A stretch of 9,547 nucleotides of DNA from Candidatus Woesearchaeota archaeon (GTDB taxonomy: Archaea > Nanobdellota > Nanobdellia > Woesearchaeales > GW2011-AR9), in the NCBI GenBank assembly GCA_016188105.1, contig JACPIL010000003.1, forward strand, positions 1 to 9,547. The letters run 5' to 3'. The position numbers were made by a program, and so were the translations under genes. Position 1 is the stretch's first letter, and every line of letters begins with the position of its first letter. The notes below the pieces were generated by a model. That model saw only the letters and a list, made by a program, of their open reading frames with translations. It was not told where the DNA came from and searched no databases. Below are positions 5,077 to 9,547 of this stretch, piece after piece.

Positions 5077-5547
5077 TTATTCTCTGAAACAGAATTCTGC
5101 TTTTCCAGTATAATTTCCGTCTTTAGCCCAGGTAGGTACCATGACGGTAAAAGAAACTTGCTCACTATGATTAAAAGGAAGATGAAATCTTTGGGGCTTA
5201 ATCAGCGTCCAAGAACTCAAATCCCCCAGCATCCGCACAATAACATCGGTTTCTTTCGAGTATTGTACAAAAATGGAACGGGTTATTTCTGTTCCCGGAG
5301 AAGCACCACCGAAGTTAAGACTTTCTCTATCAGTATTCATCCCAAAGTAAGCTCTGGTAGGAATGGTTTTTACAAAAAGAGAAGAATCGACCACTTGACG
5401 GTTAGCACACGGGGAAGACCAATGTAATGGAGTTAACATAACTAGCAGAGTAATGCCCAAAACAAGTAACACAACAAGTGACGCAACAACAATTTTCTGG
5501 CTTACTTTAAATTTACTTATTTTAAATTGGCTTATCTTAAACGGCAT
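5077..5547 (-). CDS. Small membrane-anchored Ig-like surface protein
   Basis: Function not recognised. The protein has 156 residues from ATG 5547. An earlier in-frame TTG (5565) is less likely because the G-rich ribosome site GGGGGGT lies just after it and before the ATG. Residues 1-18 are basic and repetitive: three units of FK(I/V)S(Q/K) encoded by a 15-base tandem repeat. A single membrane helix at about 19-39 follows, and the remainder (40-156) should be outside. The outer domain is beta-rich with surface-protein phrasing, such as LNFGGASPGTEITRSIFV and DGNYTGKAEFCF. C47 and C153 could form a disulfide. The start overlaps the end of the upstream gene by 11 bases, so the two are surely co-transcribed and the products may work together. 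It converges on tRNA-Ser. Confidence 0.85.
   Translation of the reverse strand: MPFKISQFKISKFKVSQKIVVASLVVLLVLGITLLVMLTPLHWSSPCANRQVVDSSLFVKTIPTRAYFGMNTDRESLNFGGASPGTEITRSIFVQYSKETDVIVRMLGDLSSWTLIKPQRFHLPFNHSEQVSFTVMVPTWAKDGNYTGKAEFCFRE
5501..5545 (-). repeat. 15-base tandem repeat, three copies, at the N-terminus of the small surface protein
   Basis: The units are CTTACTTTAAATTTA (5501-5515), CTTATTTTAAATTGG (5516-5530) and CTTATCTTAAACGGC (5531-5545). Read on the minus strand they encode the five-residue units of the cytoplasmic N-terminus, FKIS-type. The outermost unit also contains the stop codon of the upstream gene, so repeat growth may have created or shifted the gene overlap. Confidence 0.75.
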
Positions 5548-6676
5548 CTTGTTTATACCCCCCAAAACGTTTTTGAATGATCAACAATGATAGGATGACG
5601 AGGAGGATAAACAATACCACTAATGTGGGGATAAAATAAAAGGACTCAAAAAAATTTTTCTTTTCAGAAACGAATAGAGTCGGTGTAGGAGCAACAACTT
5701 GCAAAGTGATCGGAACTTCTTTTTGCTCGCCTTCAAAAAATAATTTTAATATTCCCTGATATACGCCTGGCCCAAAAGGGATTTGCACAATCGCTTTCAT
5801 CTTTCCTTCTTGCCACGGTTCTAGATTCATGCTTGGGGTTTGTAACAATTCCTGTTGTCCAACAAAGATTTTTGCATAGACATTGCGAAGGCTGTTTCCC
5901 CAATTATTTTTCACCGTTATTGAAAAATCATTGAATCCGGGAAGCAAAGAAGAGCTATAATTAAGGAGCTGAAGATCCATATTACCTATCTGAAAAGTAG
6001 TATTTGCCGTCTTAAATTTCCCATCATATGAAACAATAGCTCGAACTTCGTAGGCGCTGGAGGGTAACTTGCTGCTATCAAAGGTAGGTGTAAAGCTAAG
6101 GCTTTCCAATCCCGGTAAAGATTTTGTTTCAGTAAAAATTGTGCCAAGAAGTTCTTGTTGGCTGTTATGGATAGTTATTTTACCTTGTACAGCATCAATG
6201 TCAGGATACCCAACACTCTCCACAGTAAGCGAAAGAGTTAGATTATTTCCTTGATTAATAGATGGAGCGTTAAGATGAATATTAACATCCTTTTCATACG
6301 AGAGAACTTTCACTAAAAATATCTTTGAAACTGCCACTTGGGTGCTTATCGCGGCAGTGCTTTCAGAATTTTCAGATATTGATAATGCCAGCCGGTACTC
6401 ACCGCTGGGGATGTATTCTTCAGCGGGAAAATCAAAAATGAGATCAAATTGATTATCGACGACTTCACTAACACGGATGTGAGAAAATGGGCCGGCATCC
6501 ACATAAATTTTAACTGGAGTATTGGTGTCAGAGTAGGCATAATGATGGACTTGAAATGTTCCTGGAATATAAGTTATCGGGCCAGTACTTTTTCCAATAA
6601 GGCTCAGCGCTTCAGCTGAGGGAAAATAAAGAAGTACAAAAAACAGCAACAGCAGATAGATTATATTTTTCTTCAT
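5537..6676 (-). CDS. Exported Ig-like protein with C-terminal membrane anchor
   Basis: The protein has 379 residues from ATG 6676. A TTG just before it (6679) is possible, but GAGAGG is spaced six bases from the ATG. Residues 1-23 are a Sec signal (MKKNIIYLLLLFFVLLYFPSAEA). Residues 24-340 are beta-rich and appear to hold about three Ig-like (CARDB/COG1361-type) modules, roughly 24-125, 126-230 and 231-330, each ending in a strand leading into the next. Phrases such as GNNLTLSLTVESVGYPD and FNDFSITVKNNWGNSLRNVY are typical of archaeal surface Ig repeats. A membrane helix at about 347-368 and a short basic cytoplasmic tail (QKRFGGYKQDAV) end the protein. It has its own promoter and overlaps the next gene by 11 bases. 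The role is probably structural or adhesive on the envelope; this family-level call is an inference. Confidence 0.88.
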   Translation of the reverse strand: MKKNIIYLLLLFFVLLYFPSAEALSLIGKSTGPITYIPGTFQVHHYAYSDTNTPVKIYVDAGPFSHIRVSEVVDNQFDLIFDFPAEEYIPSGEYRLALSISENSESTAAISTQVAVSKIFLVKVLSYEKDVNIHLNAPSINQGNNLTLSLTVESVGYPDIDAVQGKITIHNSQQELLGTIFTETKSLPGLESLSFTPTFDSSKLPSSAYEVRAIVSYDGKFKTANTTFQIGNMDLQLLNYSSSLLPGFNDFSITVKNNWGNSLRNVYAKIFVGQQELLQTPSMNLEPWQEGKMKAIVQIPFGPGVYQGILKLFFEGEQKEVPITLQVVAPTPTLFVSEKKNFFESFYFIPTLVVLFILLVILSLLIIQKRFGGYKQDAV

Positions 6677-6712
6677 CAACAGCCTCTCTTTTGGATTAGC
6701 AAAGAAAAAAGA

Positions 6713-6728
6713 ACTTAAAAGGTTTTCG
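6713..6728 (-). promoter_or_regulatory. TATA-like box with TFB element for the two-gene surface operon
   Basis: The minus strand reads CGAAAA followed within two bases by TTTTAAGT, ending about 37 bases before ATG 6676. This matches a TFB-recognition element plus TATA box at a spacing that leaves a very short leader containing GAGAGG. Confidence 0.45.
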
Positions 6729-6760
6729 CTCCTCTTCTTTATTAAAATTTATGTTGAGAA

Positions 6761-6805
6761 GCTTAAGTTCCGTTAAAGGTTAGCTTGAAGTTCCGTTAAA
6801 GGTTA
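6761..6805 (-). repeat. Tandem duplication of about 23 bases across the stop codon of the glycoprotein gene
   Basis: An 18-base unit, AAGTTCCGTTAAAGGTTA, occurs at 6765-6782 and again at 6788-6805, with the flanking GCTT also repeated. The inner copy encodes the C-terminal LTFNGT. The stop used lies at the junction, and the outer copy is an untranslated duplicate. Before duplication the protein would have ended NGT rather than NGTSS. Confidence 0.85.
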
Positions 6806-7643
6806 ATCTCACTGAATTCCTAATACCAGTGATAGGAGCAGTCGCTGGAACAGTAACGTTGATGTCAACCACAGCAGCATCTTTGGTATCAGCAGAGTCT
6901 AGCCAGTACAGGCTTGCATTGCCGCACAACCAATGGCCAGCTGGACTTAGGACGACATAAGTGTTGTTACCAAAAAGACCATAATTGGTTTGGTTAGTAT
7001 AACTGCTACTGTTCGTAATATTCCAACCGATAGAGTGAGATAATCCAGAACCACTACTACCCCCCTGGCAAGATCCAGCGGTATCTAAAGCACCAGTTTC
7101 ACCAGCTTGTTGCCAAGAGCCCGGACTAATTGCATTAGCAGCATTGGGAGTTACTTTTATTTGTAAGCCGCCCATGCCGGGAGCGAGATCGCCGCCGATA
7201 AAACTGGCGTGGGTGCAATTTGCACCGCAGGTGTAGCCAACAGAAAGATTAACGTTTCCAGTATTCTCAAGCAAAAAACCTAGGCTTTGAGAAGTATTAA
7301 AAGTAACACAGCAGGTTGCAGTATAACCGCTAGAACTGATGTTGGAACCGTTGGTATAATAAGAGATGTTCTGCCCGTTGCTGTCCATGCCGCAAAAATT
7401 ACAACTGCTGTTAACATAGCCGGAACCAAAGTCGATAGTAGTACGCTGATTGGTAAACGCAGTGACGGTGTTAATTGTTAGGTTCACCTCACCAAGAGAA
7501 GTGCTGGAAGCTGCTCCGCTTAGCCATAAGCCGCCTGCTTGTAGCCCAAAATGTTGACTAAGACCAACAATAGTAGTTAAAGCGGTCACGCCTACCGCAA
7601 ACAATAACAATAGAACAAGAAAACTATCTGGAATTTTAATCAT
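6780..7643 (-). CDS. Cys-rich exported protein with dense N-glycosylation sequons
   Basis: Function not recognised. The protein has 287 residues from ATG 7643. GAGGT lies about eight bases upstream; a TTG at 7652 is less well placed. Residues 3-27 (KIPDSFLVLLLLFAVGV...) form one hydrophobic segment that could be an uncleaved anchor or a signal. No clear cleavage site or pilin-type G/A-x5-E motif is seen. The rest is Gly/Ser/Thr/Asn-rich and should be outside. It holds 15 N-x-S/T sequons (for example NLT, NSS, NIS, NGS, NQT, NAS, NVT) and eight cysteines, arranged as CxxC, CC, CxxxC and two singles, suited to disulfides. Such a profile fits a small surface glycoprotein. Its ATG overlaps the stop of a small upstream frame (ATGATTAA). 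The gene ends in a tandem duplication. Confidence 0.85.
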   Translation of the reverse strand: MIKIPDSFLVLLLLFAVGVTALTTIVGLSQHFGLQAGGLWLSGAASSTSLGEVNLTINTVTAFTNQRTTIDFGSGYVNSSCNFCGMDSNGQNISYYTNGSNISSSGYTATCCVTFNTSQSLGFLLENTGNVNLSVGYTCGANCTHASFIGGDLAPGMGGLQIKVTPNAANAISPGSWQQAGETGALDTAGSCQGGSSGSGLSHSIGWNITNSSSYTNQTNYGLFGNNTYVVLSPAGHWLCGNASLYWLDSADTKDAAVVDINVTVPATAPITGIRNSVRLTFNGTSS

Positions 7644-7835
7644 CACTTTCAACCTCTAGATTATCAAGTTCAGTTGGCGTAGTTACGATGCGTATACCTA
7701 CTTCTCCATAACTGGCCTGTTCCTTGGCTGGTTTTTGTCCAAATCCACCAGTTGAGATGAGATAAATTCCCACGTTAAAGATACTTAACTCCCACTAGTT
7801 CTACGATTTCTTAGAACTTGTCTTTTTTTCAACAC
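7636..7835 (-). pseudogene. Small upstream gene, apparently split by a one-base shift
   Basis: A TATA box (7880-7871) leads to an AAAGGTG site and a GTG at 7835, which opens a 16-codon frame (VLKKRQVLRNRRTSGS) ending at TAA 7785. In another frame, coding-like sequence continues at once to TAA 7636: LSIFNVGIYLISTGGFGQKP, then AKEQASYGEVGIRIVTTPTE, then LDNLEVESDD. The frame change must fall between 7797 and 7785, where GGG (7793-7791) is the natural slip site. Adding one G would fuse both parts into a basic-start protein of about 66 residues. The second part could also be a separate 45-codon gene from GTG 7773, although no good ribosome site precedes it. Its stop overlaps the next gene's ATG by eight bases, which implies coupling. 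A sequencing error, a decayed gene or programmed frameshifting are all possible. Function unknown. Confidence 0.45.
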
Positions 7836-7870
7836 CTGTTCACCTTTTTGATTTCAAGTACGATGTTCAA

Positions 7871-7880
7871 ATTTATATAT
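7871..7880 (-). promoter_or_regulatory. TATA box for the small frame and glycoprotein gene
   Basis: The minus strand reads ATATATAAAT here, about 36-45 bases before the GTG at 7835. The predicted transcript start is near 7848, which places AAAGGTG close behind it. No better promoter is seen nearer the glycoprotein gene, so this one probably drives both. Confidence 0.6.
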
Positions 7881-7930
7881 CTTTCTGTTGATTAGGATTA
7901 TCTATAATTTATAATCTATTATCTCGAAAC

Positions 7931-7937
7931 TATATAA
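7931..7937 (+). promoter_or_regulatory. TATA-like box for the small plus-strand membrane protein
   Basis: TATATAA at 7931-7937 lies in an AT-rich divergent region. It would start transcription near 7960, about 50 bases before the proposed TTG start at 8012. Other AT-rich motifs between 7890 and 7925 could serve as well, so the choice is tentative. Confidence 0.35.
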
Positions 7938-8011
7938 CTCTAAACAACCACACATTTTCCAAATAAAGAAGGGTTGTGTAGCAAAAACTGGATAGTACAA
8001 CGGTATCTTTT

Positions 8012-8239
8012 TTGCAAAAAATTAATATACCCTGGTTATTTAAAGAAAAACCATTGGAAGATCTCACCATCATCATTATCGTAACACTAGGATTTTTGTT
8101 CTTATTTGTTTTTTTTGGTATTCTGGCTTCTTTGTGCAAAAACAAGTTTTTTAAAAAGAATTTTGGGAAATTATCTTCACTTTTGGAGAAAATAACAGAT
8201 GCTGTTGGAGATGTTTTTTTGAGAGGTTTTTATCCGTAA
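8012..8239 (+). CDS. Small single-helix membrane protein
   Basis: Function not recognised. There are 75 residues if translation starts at TTG 8012. The frame is open upstream to a TAG at 7979, and no ATG or GTG lies between, so the start is uncertain; no convincing ribosome site precedes the TTG. The protein has a basic/aromatic N-terminus (IPWLFKEKPLEDL) and one strong membrane helix at about 19-42 (TIIIIVTLGFLFLFVFFGIL). A lysine-rich juxtamembrane stretch (CKNKFFKKNFGK) and an amphipathic C-terminal helix (LSSLLEKITDAVGDVF) follow. The ordered layout of helix, basic patch and amphipathic segment supports a real gene. It ends eight bases from the stop of serS, tail to tail, with no room for a separate terminator. 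Confidence 0.6.
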   Translation: MQKINIPWLFKEKPLEDLTIIIIVTLGFLFLFVFFGILASLCKNKFFKKNFGKLSSLLEKITDAVGDVFLRGFYP

Positions 8240-8247
8240 AAAACTAT

Positions 8248-9543
8248 TTATTTCTTTGGTTTAATTTCTTTAATCCCATTCATGTACGGCCAAAGAACTT
8301 TAGGAATTTTTACTGTTCCTGCTTTAGTCTGGAAATTTTCGAGAATTGCTACTATCACTCGAGAAGTGGCCAAAGCAGTGTTATTTAGCATATGCACGTA
8401 TTTGCGCTCCCCATTTTTATTGACAAATTTAGTATTGAGAGTTACCGCTTGGTATTCTAAGCAGTTGCTGCAAGAAGTTACTTCACGATAAGTGCCTTTT
8501 TTTTCATTCTGTCCTGGGAACCAGGCTTCGATGTCATATTGCAATGCTTGTTTGTTTCCAATGTCGCCGCTACATATTGCAACAACCCGATAAGGTATTT
8601 CTAATTGCTGAAATATAGATTCAGAGATAGCTTGGATTTCTTTGAAACACTTGGCTGAATCTTCTGGTTTGCAGATCACAATCTGCTCTACTTTATTGAA
8701 TTGATGTACGCGAAAAATTCCTTTGGTATCTCGTCCATGCGAGCCTAACTCTTTTCTAAAGCAAGTACTGATGCCGCCTATCTTTTCAGGCAATTCTTGT
8801 TCTTGCAAAACTTTATCTTTTTTTAAGGCTAAAAGCGGATGTTCTGAAGTGCCGATAAGATAGAGATCTTCATTTTCAATTTTGTAAATTGTGTCTTCAA
8901 ATTCAGTAAGATTCACTCCGCCTTCTAACGCTGCTTTATTGAGCATAAATGGCGGCCAATGCATCAAAAAACCATGCTTAAGCAGCACATCAACAGCAAA
9001 ACGTTGCAGGGCTAGATCCAGTAATACTGCTTCGTTCTTGAGGTAATAGAAACGCGCCCCAGAAACGGATGCTGCGGTTTCCAAATCAAATAAATTTAAT
9101 TCCAATCCTAATTCAATGTGATCTTTTAATGGGAAGGCTGGTTTTACAATTTTTCCCCATTTTTTTAGTTCTTTATTGTCAGCCTCATCTTTTCCAGCAG
9201 GGACTTCTTTGTCCAGAATATTACCTATTTTTTTCAGATTCTCATTACGTTGATGTAAAAGGCTATCAGCATTATATTCACGCTCTTTAATCTCCTCAAC
9301 CACATCCCGCATTTCCTTGATTTTTTTAGCGGCATCTTTTTCCTTTTTATCCTTTTTGGCTTGATTAATTTCCTGGGAGACAATATTACGTTTATGTTTT
9401 AATTCTTCAACTTTTTTGAGCTCTGCCTTCCAAGCTTCATCTAATCTAAGAACTTGATCAACAATTTCTGGATTTCTACCGCGTTTTTTTTCAGAAGCCT
9501 TTACCAGAGCAGGATTTTCACGGACTAGTTTGATGTCAAGCAT
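8248..9543 (-). CDS. serS: Seryl-tRNA synthetase (class II, standard type)
   Basis: Attaches serine to tRNA-Ser (and to tRNA-Sec where present) in the cytoplasm, using ATP. The protein is complete at 431 residues, a typical length. Residues 1-110 form the N-terminal long alpha-helical arm (MLDIKLVRENPALVKAS start, then Lys/Glu-rich coiled coil about 35-105) that grips the long variable arm of tRNA-Ser. The catalytic domain follows: the TSEHP serine-pocket segment at 232-236, motif 2 at about 262-287 (F-R-K-E-L-G, then F-R-V-H-Q-F) with R263 and R278, and motif 3 at about 387-405 (N-N-T-A-L-A-T-S-R) with R395. TSE rather than TAE in the pocket is a familiar variant. This is not the rare methanogen-type SerRS. 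The start is ATG 9543; upstream signals lie beyond the window edge. A tRNA-Ser(GCT) gene lies in the same window. Confidence 0.97.
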   Translation of the reverse strand: MLDIKLVRENPALVKASEKKRGRNPEIVDQVLRLDEAWKAELKKVEELKHKRNIVSQEINQAKKDKKEKDAAKKIKEMRDVVEEIKEREYNADSLLHQRNENLKKIGNILDKEVPAGKDEADNKELKKWGKIVKPAFPLKDHIELGLELNLFDLETAASVSGARFYYLKNEAVLLDLALQRFAVDVLLKHGFLMHWPPFMLNKAALEGGVNLTEFEDTIYKIENEDLYLIGTSEHPLLALKKDKVLQEQELPEKIGGISTCFRKELGSHGRDTKGIFRVHQFNKVEQIVICKPEDSAKCFKEIQAISESIFQQLEIPYRVVAICSGDIGNKQALQYDIEAWFPGQNEKKGTYREVTSCSNCLEYQAVTLNTKFVNKNGERKYVHMLNNTALATSRVIVAILENFQTKAGTVKIPKVLWPYMNGIKEIKPKK

Positions 9544-9547
9544 AAAA

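Noticed and set aside
6780..7652. Type IV pilin or archaellin identity for the Cys-rich glycoprotein
   Set aside because: The N-terminal hydrophobic helix is suggestive, but no prepilin-peptidase site with a following Glu at +5 is visible, and no pilus assembly genes are nearby.
8248..9543. Rare methanogen-type seryl-tRNA synthetase
   Set aside because: The N-terminal coiled-coil arm and motifs 2 and 3 match the standard SerRS type; the serine-pocket TSE is an ordinary variant.
1..9547. CRISPR array, insertion sequence or prophage
   Set aside because: No regularly spaced direct repeats with unique spacers, no transposase, integrase or phage structural gene, and no attachment-site duplication next to the tRNA were seen.

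Overview
The window looks archaeal, most likely from the chromosome of a small-genome DPANN-type archaeon (Woesearchaeota/Pacearchaeota-like). The lineage is an inference; membership of the Archaea is well supported. The evidence is TATA boxes at archaeal spacing before most transcription units, GGAGGT/GAGGTG-type ribosome binding sites, an archaeal-type SepF, a run of anonymous membrane and Ig-like surface proteins, and a tRNA gene carrying an intron with a visible bulge-helix-bulge splice motif.

Left block (1-2747, all minus strand). The left edge cuts a protein built of 13-20 residue repeats with core G-hydrophobic-Q-hydrophobic-G-x-x-N. Next come a NUDIX hydrolase with a perfect Nudix box and a tight three-gene operon of divergent paralogous five-pass membrane proteins, which share a D-x-x-x-P-F-L-L-V signature in the first membrane helix. 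Two RNA-type hairpins lie just downstream of the NUDIX gene.

Central block (2748-5060, plus strand). A 126-base divergent promoter region separates the three-gene operon from a secreted-then-anchored Ig-like protein. That protein has a large outer part, one membrane helix at residues 324-343 and a second beta-rich domain predicted to be cytoplasmic. SepF, the membrane anchor of FtsZ in archaea, follows with its own promoter. Then comes tRNA-Ser(GCT), interrupted by a 90-base intron at the non-canonical position 59/60 in the T loop.

Right block (5077-9543). Minus-strand genes encode two overlapping, membrane-anchored Ig-like surface proteins and a small Cys-rich exported protein with 15 N-glycosylation sequons. 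A small upstream reading frame appears broken by a one-base shift. A small single-helix membrane protein on the plus strand runs tail to tail into serS, a complete class II seryl-tRNA synthetase.

Taken together, the window is a cell-envelope and cell-division neighbourhood flanked by serine-translation genes. SepF tethers FtsZ to the membrane, and the bitopic protein beside it could connect the surface layer to the cytoplasmic face. The five-pass trio is the strongest candidate for an undescribed membrane system. None of these functional links is proven by the sequence alone.
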